Positions 36,147 through 44,606 of a DNA stretch of 50,068 nt are shown here, in pieces. Every line of letters starts with the position of its first letter. The stretch's first letter is position 1. The stretch is from Synergistaceae bacterium (lineage in GTDB: Bacteria > Synergistota > Synergistia > Synergistales > Synergistaceae), in assembly GCA_031288335.1 (NCBI GenBank), contig JAITRO010000003.1:1-50068 (forward strand), read 5' to 3'. Both the position numbers and the translations under genes were made by a program. The notes beneath the pieces are model-generated. The model saw only the letters and a program-made list of their open reading frames with translations, did not search any database and had not been told where the DNA came from.

Positions 36147-37418
36147 ATGCCGACAGTGCGAAACGCGCTCATTTGGGACGCCGGGCGCGACCGTGCCGAG
36201 TACGGCGATATTGTCATAAAGGACGGTTATATATCGTCCATTACTGCCCCTAAAGAGGCGGAAGGATCGATTTTATACGATTGCAAGGGCCGTTGCCTCG
36301 TCCTGCCTGGTCTCGTTAACGCACACACCCACGTCTCGATGACGCTGCTCCGCGGACTGGGCGAGGAATTGCCGCTCATGGAGTGGCTGCAAAAAAAAAT
36401 ATTCCCCATAGAGGACAGGCTCACCGCGGAGAATATCCGCTCGGGGGCCGACCTGGCGATAATGGAGATGATCGCGGCCGGGATCACTTGTTTCGCCGAC
36501 ATGTATTACTTCATGGACGAGGTGGCGATGGCAGTGTTGGAAAGCGGAATGCGCGCCGCGCTGTGCCGCGGGCTCCCGGGAGACAACCCCGTGAAGCTCG
36601 CCGAAAACTTGGCGCTCGCCAAAACGTACAACGGCTGCGAGGAGCGGATCACGGTACAACTGGGACCGCATGCCCCCTACACCGTCCCGCGTCCCGCGCT
36701 GGAACACATCGTCGAGACCGCGCTGGACAAAAATCTGGGCATCCAATTTCACTGGCTGGAAACGAAGGGCGAGCTTGATTCCTTCAGGAACGAGTACAAG
36801 ATAGAACCAGCGGATTATCTCGAACAAACCGGACTGCTCGGCGTAAAGGAACTGATCCTGGCGCACTGCGTGTGGCACCCTGCCGACCAACTCTCGGTCG
36901 TCGCGCGCGACAACGTCACATTCGTTCACAATCCCAAGAGCAACATGAAACTGGGAAGCGGCTACGCGCCCATTAAGGAATTCATCTCCTCCGGCGTCCG
37001 AGTGGCGCTTGGGACGGACGGCGCCGCGAGCAACAACAGGCTAGACATGTGGGACGAGATGCGCTTCGCCGCCCTCGTGCACAAAGGTTATCACCTCGAC
37101 CCTACTATCGCCGGAGCGCGCGGGATACTGAAAATGGCGACGGTGAACGGCGCTTGCGGCGCCGGCTTCCGCGACGCCGGTTTTATCAAGGCAGGACAGC
37201 GCGCGGATATGGTGATTGTGGACATGGACAACCCGAGATATGTCGGATGCGATCCCGGCAACGTGCCGGAATTCGTGGTCTATGCCGGCTCGTCGAGGGA
37301 CGTACGCGCCACCATTGTGAACGGGAACGTCCTTTACAAGGACGGTAAGTTCAATACGCTCGACAGCGAAAAAATACTGGCCGCCGCTTCGCGTGACCGC
37401 AGGAGCCTCACATCGTGA
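36147..37418 (+). CDS. mtaD: SAH/MTA deaminase-type amidohydrolase
   Basis: VLPGLVNAHTHVSMTLLRGLGEELPLMEWLQKKIFPIEDRLT; HCVWHPADQL; NPKSNMKLGSGYAPI; LGTDGAASNNRLDMWDEMR. Confidence 0.88.
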   Translation: MPTVRNALIWDAGRDRAEYGDIVIKDGYISSITAPKEAEGSILYDCKGRCLVLPGLVNAHTHVSMTLLRGLGEELPLMEWLQKKIFPIEDRLTAENIRSGADLAIMEMIAAGITCFADMYYFMDEVAMAVLESGMRAALCRGLPGDNPVKLAENLALAKTYNGCEERITVQLGPHAPYTVPRPALEHIVETALDKNLGIQFHWLETKGELDSFRNEYKIEPADYLEQTGLLGVKELILAHCVWHPADQLSVVARDNVTFVHNPKSNMKLGSGYAPIKEFISSGVRVALGTDGAASNNRLDMWDEMRFAALVHKGYHLDPTIAGARGILKMATVNGACGAGFRDAGFIKAGQRADMVIVDMDNPRYVGCDPGNVPEFVVYAGSSRDVRATIVNGNVLYKDGKFNTLDSEKILAAASRDRRSLTS

Positions 37419-37434
37419 GGCAGGAGGAATAGTT

Positions 37435-38277
37435 TTGTACGAGTTGTACGAGTTGGACGAGTTGGGCACGCCGTGCGCGGAAGAAATTTCGCCGGACTGT
37501 ATCGTCTTTGACGTGGATGGCGTGCTGGTGGAATCGAGGACGTCGTATCAGGAAGTCATACGCCGAGTGGTGGAGCGCGAATGGGAAAAAACCGGCCGGA
37601 ACGCCGACAAAGCCGGTTATTCGCCGGAACTGAACTACGTCATGAAGAATCACGGCTCTTTCAACGACGACTACGACATCATCTGGGCGCTGCTGAACAT
37701 CGCGTTCGCGAGCGAGAGGGAAAAGCTCTCGGAGGCGCTGCCGCCGCCCGGGGAGATGCGCGAGATGTTCGCTCCTTACAAGGGTGAGTGCGCCGCCTGG
37801 ATACCCAAACTGGCGCGGATAAAATTCGATATAGCGGCGGTGCGGATATGGGGACAGGAGATTTACGCCGGAGACGGAGACGAACCGGGGTTGTGGACAC
37901 TCGACAGACCTATGCTCGCGGTCGATTGGAAGCGCTTGCCCCTGCCCGCCTGCGTTTACACGGGACGCGACCTGAAAGAGTGGCGTCTTGCCCAGAAAAC
38001 GCTCTCGTGGCGGGATTTTCCCGACGAACGTGCGGTCCGGGTGGACATGGGGATAAAAAAGCCGTCCGCGAAGGGACTCGAATACTTTTGCCGCAAATTT
38101 GGCCATGAACGCCCCATTTACTTCGGGGATACGGCGGGAGACAAACTGTCGTACGAAGAATTCGGCCGCGGATGGTTCGCGGCAATAGGCGATACGATTC
38201 CGGATGCCGGCATGAGATTCCCCGACGTCAAAACCGCCCTGCGCACTATATTGAACTGGGACGCGGATGTTCAGTGA
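37435..38277 (+). CDS. HAD-family phosphatase-like protein
   Basis: IVFDVDGVLVESRTSYQEVIR; YTGRDLKEW; YFGDTAGDKLSYEEF; TTG start behind aggagg. Confidence 0.82.
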   Translation: MYELYELDELGTPCAEEISPDCIVFDVDGVLVESRTSYQEVIRRVVEREWEKTGRNADKAGYSPELNYVMKNHGSFNDDYDIIWALLNIAFASEREKLSEALPPPGEMREMFAPYKGECAAWIPKLARIKFDIAAVRIWGQEIYAGDGDEPGLWTLDRPMLAVDWKRLPLPACVYTGRDLKEWRLAQKTLSWRDFPDERAVRVDMGIKKPSAKGLEYFCRKFGHERPIYFGDTAGDKLSYEEFGRGWFAAIGDTIPDAGMRFPDVKTALRTILNWDADVQ

Positions 38278-38283
38278 ATCAGG

Positions 38284-38408
38284 GATCAAGACCTCGGGGC
38301 TCCGCCCCAAACCCCGGCAGGGAGCTTGCTCCCGGCACCCATTTAATAAGGAGCCCGGGGAACTGGTTCCCCGGCAGGGGGTTCGGGGCAGCGCCCCGAG
38401 GTCTTGAT
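38284..38408. repeat. modular palindromic intergenic repeat, copy R6
   Basis: atcaagacctcggggctccgccccaaacc ... gttcggggcagcgccccgaggtcttgat terminal inverted repeat. Confidence 0.85.
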
Positions 38409-38448
38409 TTTGGCTTAACGTATTGTATGTGATGAATGGAGGGTACAT

Positions 38449-39690
38449 GTGAGCGTACATAAAACTCTTGTGCCAAAGACGGACAATCCACCTGCCAAAG
38501 TGAAGGACTCTGGGATAATAAACCTGGTGAAAGCCGGCAGGGCTGCCTATAACGCGAAGAGCGGCGAATTGCTCTTTTTGCCCGAAGGGGAACTCGCGCT
38601 CCGCGGAATCAAGGCGGTACTGGGGTCAGCGTTGGAGGCGGAGGGATTTCAGAGGGTGGACTGCGGTACAGACGACGCCGTTTTTTCGGTCGCCGAGAGG
38701 TTCGCGCGCGAATGGAAAGACTCAGCGCGCTCTTTCTGCGAGGAACGCGGCAGGGAGCTTCGCGTCATATCGTGGGACGCCGGCGCCGATTCAGCTTTCG
38801 CCAGGGCGGAACGAGCGATGAAGTCGATTGTGTCCGGGCTGGACAAAAACGTTTTTTCCTTTGTGGAGGACGTCACTCGGGATGCGGCGAGAACCTTCAT
38901 TCTCGCCGCGCGGTGCGGGGCGGGCGATGCCGGGGCGCGTGCGGGGTTTTCCTGCGAATCCTGCGGCGCGCTCAGATTTCCGGACTCTCCTTTCGGTTGC
39001 GCCCCGCATCAGCCCGGCGCGGAAGAACCCGAAGGCATATTGGAGGATATAGAGACTCCTGGAGCCAATACAATAGTTGAACTCTGCTCCCAGCTGTCTA
39101 TAGACGTTCCCCGCACGCTGAAAGCCATGCTGTACGTGGCCTCGGACGGAGATTCCAAACGCCGCGCCGTGGCTTCTTTCGTTCGCGGCGACTATAATCT
39201 CAGCATGATCAAACTGGCCGGATGGCTCGAACGCGAGCGCGGCCTGACCGGCTTGCGCTCCGCCGACAAGGCGGAACTGCACGAGCTTGTCGGCGAGGTG
39301 GCCGGGTACTGCGGGCCGGTAGGCATGCCGCCTCATGTGGTCATGGTGGGCGACTTGAGCCTCGTCGGATCGAAAAATACCGTGGTCGGCGCCAACCATC
39401 CCGGCTATCACAGAAGAGGATGCTGCCACCCGAGAGATTTCGACCCGCCCATAGCCGATATCGCTCAGACGGCGGCCGGGACTCCATGCGCCTGCGGCGG
39501 CTCCTATCAGGCGTGTTTTGCGCGCGAACTCGGCCGCCTCGCGATCTCGGATCTTTCCAAAACCGAAAACGGCAAAGCGAAAAAATTGTCGTACCGCGAC
39601 CGAGAGGGTGCGCACGATTTCCCGTTCCTGCTGGACGGTTTGTTTTCGGCGGAGCGGATAACGGTGGCCCGTCACTCTGACGCTCTTTAA
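38449..39690 (+). CDS. prolyl-tRNA synthetase-like protein retaining a YbaK/ProX-type editing domain
   Basis: ETPGANTIVELCSQLSIDVPRTLKAMLYVASDGDSKRRAVASFVRGDYNLSMIKL ... GPVGMPPHVVMVGDLSLVGSKNTVVGANHPGYHRRGCCHPRDFDPPIADIAQTAAGTPCACGG resembles the bacterial ProRS insertion domain; class II motifs not seen. Confidence 0.7.
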   Translation: MSVHKTLVPKTDNPPAKVKDSGIINLVKAGRAAYNAKSGELLFLPEGELALRGIKAVLGSALEAEGFQRVDCGTDDAVFSVAERFAREWKDSARSFCEERGRELRVISWDAGADSAFARAERAMKSIVSGLDKNVFSFVEDVTRDAARTFILAARCGAGDAGARAGFSCESCGALRFPDSPFGCAPHQPGAEEPEGILEDIETPGANTIVELCSQLSIDVPRTLKAMLYVASDGDSKRRAVASFVRGDYNLSMIKLAGWLERERGLTGLRSADKAELHELVGEVAGYCGPVGMPPHVVMVGDLSLVGSKNTVVGANHPGYHRRGCCHPRDFDPPIADIAQTAAGTPCACGGSYQACFARELGRLAISDLSKTENGKAKKLSYRDREGAHDFPFLLDGLFSAERITVARHSDAL

Positions 39691-39697
39691 AACGGCC

Positions 39698-40915
39698 ATG
39701 TATCGACGCGTAATGATGATGGCGCTTTTGGCCGCCACTCTGTTTTTGGCGCTTTTTGGGGCGGACGCGCACGTTGCTGAGGAAAGGGAGAACCTGCTGG
39801 GAATCAACGAGGGATGGGCGTGGCCCGTGGTCGTGATAATGCCGCCCGAAGGGTGGGAAAGCGCACGGGGAGACGCGGTCAAACGCGCGATGAGGGCTGC
39901 CGAACGCGAGATATCGCTGGAGCGCGACGCAATCCGGGGCAAAGAGGTCACGTTCATGTTCTCCGACATATCAGACGCGTCGGAATTGCCATCGAGAATC
40001 GCGACATGGCGCGCGATGGGAGTGGCGATCATCGTCAGCTTTGCCGGGGACGATTTTAACGCCGCGCTCTCGGAGCTGTGCCGGGAGCGCGGGCCGTCGG
40101 TCGTCTTATTCGGCGGGGAGGCGGCGGATATCATTTCCGACGAGACCGGCAGGCCGTATCCTTTCCTGTTCGCGCTCGACCTGCCTCATTACGCCCGCGC
40201 GAACGCCCTTGCCGAGGCGGTGTCGAAGACGATGCCCCGCAAGGAGGCCGTCGTGTTCACAGATGTATTGTCCGCCCGGCTCGCCAGGGGAGCGGAGCTG
40301 ACGTCGCATTTTTTGGAGGCGAGAGAGGTCGGAACGCTCAACATATCCATCATCGGTTATCGTCAGGACCAGTTCGCACCCCAAGTTCGCGAACTCGAAT
40401 CGGAGGGGGTGAAGATATACGTCTGCTGGCTCGACGCTATGGCCACCCTTTCGATATGGCAGAGCCTCGAACGCCGCGAGACCGGCCCTTCCCCGCTGAG
40501 CACGATCTACTATTCCGGCCCTGTGCAAAAAATTCTCTCCGACGCTGAAGGGATGGTGCTGATCGATAAAGACGTACTTATGGAGAGGAACGAGGATGGC
40601 AGGCGTGATATAATCACCAAAATTCGGGACGCCTTCAATGCGACCGTGGCGGACCCGGTCACGGCGGCCAAGGCTTATGCGCTCGCTAAATGGGTGACTG
40701 CCGCGTACCGGACATCCGGTTCGGCGGACGTGCCGCAGCTCGCCAAGGCTCTCGAAAGGGCGGACGGCATACCTCTCATGAGCGAAACCCTGGCGATAGA
40801 CCCGAACACGCACAGGCCAAAATCGCGCAGGTTTGGCACGCTCATCGTGCGGGGAAGAAAATTTGAATCGTATGGGAGCGTGGAAGTATTTTCAATGGAA
40901 ACCACGGAGCGATGA
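39698..40915 (+). CDS. periplasmic binding protein-like (type 1, branched-chain amino acid-like) substrate-binding protein
   Basis: Signal peptide MMALLAATLFLALFGADAHA-like; type 1 periplasmic fold features (VVLFGGEAADIIS, FLFALDLPHYARANALAE, GVKIYVCWLDAMATL, AKAYALAKWV). Confidence 0.65.
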   Translation: MYRRVMMMALLAATLFLALFGADAHVAEERENLLGINEGWAWPVVVIMPPEGWESARGDAVKRAMRAAEREISLERDAIRGKEVTFMFSDISDASELPSRIATWRAMGVAIIVSFAGDDFNAALSELCRERGPSVVLFGGEAADIISDETGRPYPFLFALDLPHYARANALAEAVSKTMPRKEAVVFTDVLSARLARGAELTSHFLEAREVGTLNISIIGYRQDQFAPQVRELESEGVKIYVCWLDAMATLSIWQSLERRETGPSPLSTIYYSGPVQKILSDAEGMVLIDKDVLMERNEDGRRDIITKIRDAFNATVADPVTAAKAYALAKWVTAAYRTSGSADVPQLAKALERADGIPLMSETLAIDPNTHRPKSRRFGTLIVRGRKFESYGSVEVFSMETTER

Positions 40916-40959
40916 AGTTTCGGAAGGGGCGCTGGCAGGTTGGATTCCCCTATAATTAA

Positions 40960-41340
40960 ATGGAGGCGAAGGTATTGACCCTTGAAGATGTTGTAAGTCT
41001 ATTGAACGGAAAAATTTTATGCGGGAAGGAGAAAATCGCTCGAATCAATGTGCCGAAGGCTTACGCATCCGACCTGATGAGTGACGTGCTGGCGCTCTGT
41101 CAGCCGGGCGCCATCCTGATAACGGGCCTGACAAACGTTCAGATAGTGAGGACGGCTCAGATGCTTGATATTCCCGCGGTGCTTTTCGTGCGCGGCAAGA
41201 CGCCGATGAACGACACCGTGACGCTGGCGGAGGAAGCTGGAATGTCGCTCGTGGTCACGAACATGGGTATGTTTCATGCCTGCGGGCTTCTTTACGGACG
41301 AGGCGTCAAACCCTGCCTCATCGCCGACGCCGGAGATTAA
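40960..41340 (+). CDS. DRTGG domain protein
   Basis: LEDVVSLLNGKILCGKE...YASDLMSDVLALCQPGAILITGLTNVQIVRTAQMLDIPAVLFVRGKTP; hydrogenase-module context. Confidence 0.78.
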   Translation: MEAKVLTLEDVVSLLNGKILCGKEKIARINVPKAYASDLMSDVLALCQPGAILITGLTNVQIVRTAQMLDIPAVLFVRGKTPMNDTVTLAEEAGMSLVVTNMGMFHACGLLYGRGVKPCLIADAGD

Positions 41341-41343
41341 AAA

Positions 41344-41787
41344 GTGCCTGAACCCCTCGATCTCGAGTATGACGTCGTAGCCGACGATTACCAGACAGCC
41401 GGCGAAGCATCGAACAACCTCAAGGAAACGCTCAAGATGCTGGGATTGCCCTCGTCCGTCGTCCGCAGGGCGGCGATAATCACCTACGAGGCGGAGATGA
41501 ATCTGGTCATACATGGTGGAGGGGGACGCATAATAGCCAATATAGATGAAGAAAAAATCGAAATTAAGACGATAGACAGGGGGCCCGGCATACCCGACAT
41601 CGTCCTCGCGGTGCGGGAAGGATACACCACGGCGAGCGACCACGCCCGCGAAATGGGTTTTGGGGCGGGTATGGGGCTGCCCAATATTAAAAGAAACGCC
41701 GACGAGTTCGAGATAGAGACCGAAGTTGGAAAGGGCACAACTCTCCGGACGGTGATCGTATTTCCTCAAGATACAGGCAAGGAGTGA
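41344..41787 (+). CDS. anti-sigma/RsbW-like ATP-binding protein
   Basis: AAIITYEAEMNLVIHG N box; DRGPGIPDI; GFGAGMGLPNIKRNADEFEIETEVGKGTTL. Confidence 0.85.
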   Translation: MPEPLDLEYDVVADDYQTAGEASNNLKETLKMLGLPSSVVRRAAIITYEAEMNLVIHGGGGRIIANIDEEKIEIKTIDRGPGIPDIVLAVREGYTTASDHAREMGFGAGMGLPNIKRNADEFEIETEVGKGTTLRTVIVFPQDTGKE

Positions 41788-41791
41788 TATC

Positions 41792-43102
41792 ATGGCGCAC
41801 AGCATCAGAATATCCTACTCCGCGTGTCATGGTTGCGTAAACTGCATTAAATCCTGCCCCACCGAAGCCATACGGGTGATCAACGGGTCGATAGCCATTA
41901 TAAAAGACCTGTGCGTCGACTGCGGCGAATGCCTCAGAGCTTGCGCGCGCAAGGCGCTCGGCCTCGACGACGACGATTGGGACCTCATTCACACGCACGG
42001 CGTGGCCGAAGGGCTGCCCGATCCCACGTTCTTCGCCCAGTTCGGTTCCTTCTGGCTGCCTGAGGAAGCTAAAAAGACGCTCTCGGGAAATGGGATAGAC
42101 CTTCTGACCGATGAGGCGGAACTGGCGTTCGACTTATCTGCATACGCCGCCGCCAGAATCATAGATGAAATGTCTTACGATCAGCTTCCGCTGATATCCG
42201 CCTACTGCCCCTCGGTGATAGGCATAATCCAGCTTCAGTTTCCCGAACTTTTGAGCCGCGTACTGCCCGTGAAAAATCCTCTCGAAATCGCGGCTGAACT
42301 TTGGAGAAAAAAGACGAAATCTTACGCTCCGATGACGCTGTTCACCCCCTGTCCGGCGAAAATAACTCTCGTGCGCGAGCCGATGGGCAAAGAACCATCG
42401 TCCATACAGCACATCGTCTCGGTCAGAAAGGTTGTACACTCCTTAATGGCGTCGGGCGTCAAAGTATCCAGAACCGAACCGCCGACAAAATCAGGATGGC
42501 GCTTTCCCACTTGGGGCGTTCGCGGCGGCGAGACCAGGCACATATCGAAATTCTCCGGGAAGGAACTCACGGTCATCGCGGTCTCCGGGCTGCGCAACAC
42601 CAAAGACCTGCTTCAGCAGCTCGAACTGGGCCGGCTCAGGGGTGTCGATTTCGTGGAATGCAGGACTTGCGATCTGGGTTGTTTTGGAGGCGTGGCCGTG
42701 CCTGAGTCGCGTTTTTTGGCTCACCTTCGCAACAGGCGCATAGAAACGGAGTGGAATCTCTCTGAAAAACGCGCGCATGAATTAAAAGAACTTTATGAGA
42801 TGCCGAAACTCTGGCACACCCGCGAACCGATACCGTCAAAACAGCGCTTGCCGCTTTCATCCGACCTGGGGGAAGCCATGGAGCGGATGAAACAGATGAA
42901 AGCCATATTCGCCGAGATGCCCCACATTGACTGCGGCGCGTGCGGGCGTCCGTCATGCAAGGCCATGGCCGAGGACATAGTGAGAGAACAGGGCGAGATA
43001 ACCGACTGCATATTCAAACTGAGAGAGGGCATCTCGTCCCTGGCAAGCCAAATACTGTCCCTGGCAGATTCTCAACCGCATACGATTCAAAAAAGACGAT
43101 AA
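41792..43102 (+). CDS. [FeFe]-hydrogenase large-subunit C-terminal domain protein with ferredoxin and 4Fe-4S domains
   Basis: CHGCVNCIKSCP, CVDCGECLRAC; H-cluster-like segments AYCPSV, FTPCPAKITLV, ECRTCDLGCFGG; terminal CGACGRPSCKAMAEDIV. Confidence 0.82.
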   Translation: MAHSIRISYSACHGCVNCIKSCPTEAIRVINGSIAIIKDLCVDCGECLRACARKALGLDDDDWDLIHTHGVAEGLPDPTFFAQFGSFWLPEEAKKTLSGNGIDLLTDEAELAFDLSAYAAARIIDEMSYDQLPLISAYCPSVIGIIQLQFPELLSRVLPVKNPLEIAAELWRKKTKSYAPMTLFTPCPAKITLVREPMGKEPSSIQHIVSVRKVVHSLMASGVKVSRTEPPTKSGWRFPTWGVRGGETRHISKFSGKELTVIAVSGLRNTKDLLQQLELGRLRGVDFVECRTCDLGCFGGVAVPESRFLAHLRNRRIETEWNLSEKRAHELKELYEMPKLWHTREPIPSKQRLPLSSDLGEAMERMKQMKAIFAEMPHIDCGACGRPSCKAMAEDIVREQGEITDCIFKLREGISSLASQILSLADSQPHTIQKRR

Positions 43103-43121
43103 AAATATCGGAACAATAGGC

Positions 43122-43140
43122 GGGCGGATATTATCCGCCC
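43122..43140 (+). terminator. terminator-like hairpin
   Basis: gggcggat-att-atccgccc downstream of hydrogenase-like gene; no clear T tract. Confidence 0.4.
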
Positions 43141-43176
43141 CCTACGAACCCCTCGCACAAAAACACACAAAAAAAC

Positions 43177-43258
43177 AAGGGGCTCGCCCCTTGACCCCTT
43201 TTAAAGAGGGTGCGGGGAGCCTTGCTCCCTGCCGAGGTACGGGGCAGAGCCCCGTTTT
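43177..43258. repeat. modular palindromic intergenic repeat, copy R7
   Basis: aggggctcgccccttgaccccttttaaagagggtgcggggagccttgctccctgccgaggtacggggcagagccccg. Confidence 0.8.
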
Positions 43259-43377
43259 GTATCAGCCGGGCAATATCAATGATTTCAAGTTACGACATGA
43301 TATAATCTAAATTATAGTATCGGTAATTTATGCAATAAGTCGATCACGACCGACAAGATGGAGTGGAGATGTGACTT

Positions 43378-44484
43378 ATGCCTGACGACAGAAAAAAAGT
43401 CCTTATAGTGGATGACAATCCTGTCAACCTGAAAATGGCCAGAAATGCCCTGATAGGCACGTTCGACGTTTTCACCGTTCCCAGCGTGGCGAAAATGCGC
43501 CTGCTTCTCGACAAGGTACTGCCGGACTTGATTTTGCTCGACATACTCATGCCCGAAATAGGAGGGTACGAGGCTATAAGAAGCCTGAAAAGCGACGAAA
43601 GGACCAGCGACATCCCCGTCATGTTCCTCACGTCGAAGACCGACGCGCTCAGCGAATTGGAAGGGCTTTCTCTCGGCGCCGTGGATTATATCATAAAACC
43701 GTTCACCCCGCAGTTGCTGTTGAAACGGGTCAACATACATATGCTCATCGAATCGCAAAATAAGGAGTTGAAATATATCAATGCCAACCTCGAAAAATTG
43801 GTGGAGATAAAGACAGGCGCGATCGTGAAGCTTCAAGGCGCCATTCTCTCGACAATAAGCGAACTGGTGGAGTGCCGGGACGACGTTACGGGCGGACATG
43901 TCACGCGCACATCGCAAACCCTGCGCGTCATGACGGAAGAGATGTCCGAGCTGGGCATCTGCCGCGACGAATTGCGGTCATGGGATATCGAACTGTTCAT
44001 TCAGTCGTCCCAGCTCCATGATGTAGGTAAAATATCCATCCGTGATAACATTCTTCTGAAACCCGGAAAACTTACCGAGGAAGAATTCGAAGAGATGAAG
44101 AAACACACCACGTATGGCGTGAAGATCATCGACAGCATACAGCAAATCACCAACGAAAACGCGTTTCTAACGCACGCGAAGATCATGGCGGGCACGCATC
44201 ACGAAAAATGGGACGGTTCCGGCTATCCTTACGGCCTCGCCGGGGAGGATATACCATTGCAGGGGCGTTTAATGGCTATTTCCGATGTGTACGACGCGCT
44301 GATATCCGAACGCCCGTACAAAAAGGCGTTATCGATGGAACAAGCCGCTCGGATAATTATTGATTCTTTTGGAAGCCACTTTGATCCCGCCCTCGAAGAA
44401 GCGTTTGCGGCTGCGTACGCCCGATTCCCATGCTCGAAAAATGACTATTCGGCGGACACCGGTTGCCAACGCGCGGCAATGTAA
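43378..44484 (+). CDS. response regulator with HD-GYP phosphodiesterase domain
   Basis: KKVLIVDDNPVNLKMARNAL...LPDLILLDILMPEIGGYEAI; SSQLHDVGKISIRDNILLKPGKLTEEEFEEMKKHTTYG; GTHHEKWDGSGYPYGLAGEDIPLQGRLMAISDVYDAL. Confidence 0.95.
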   Translation: MPDDRKKVLIVDDNPVNLKMARNALIGTFDVFTVPSVAKMRLLLDKVLPDLILLDILMPEIGGYEAIRSLKSDERTSDIPVMFLTSKTDALSELEGLSLGAVDYIIKPFTPQLLLKRVNIHMLIESQNKELKYINANLEKLVEIKTGAIVKLQGAILSTISELVECRDDVTGGHVTRTSQTLRVMTEEMSELGICRDELRSWDIELFIQSSQLHDVGKISIRDNILLKPGKLTEEEFEEMKKHTTYGVKIIDSIQQITNENAFLTHAKIMAGTHHEKWDGSGYPYGLAGEDIPLQGRLMAISDVYDALISERPYKKALSMEQAARIIIDSFGSHFDPALEEAFAAAYARFPCSKNDYSADTGCQRAAM

Positions 44485-44606
44485 ACCGTAAAGGTGAAAC
44501 CGGCATCGGAGCGGTGCTTATTTTCCCCTGAGCCGGCGCTGTTTTGTCTTACCATATGATTGATCCGCTGAAATGGAAATGGTTGTGTTCACAACGGAGA
44601 GGATAT

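Noticed and set aside
11582-43258. R-family repeats as a CRISPR array
   Set aside because: Copies are dispersed one per intergenic gap with no regular spacers and are palindromic modules.
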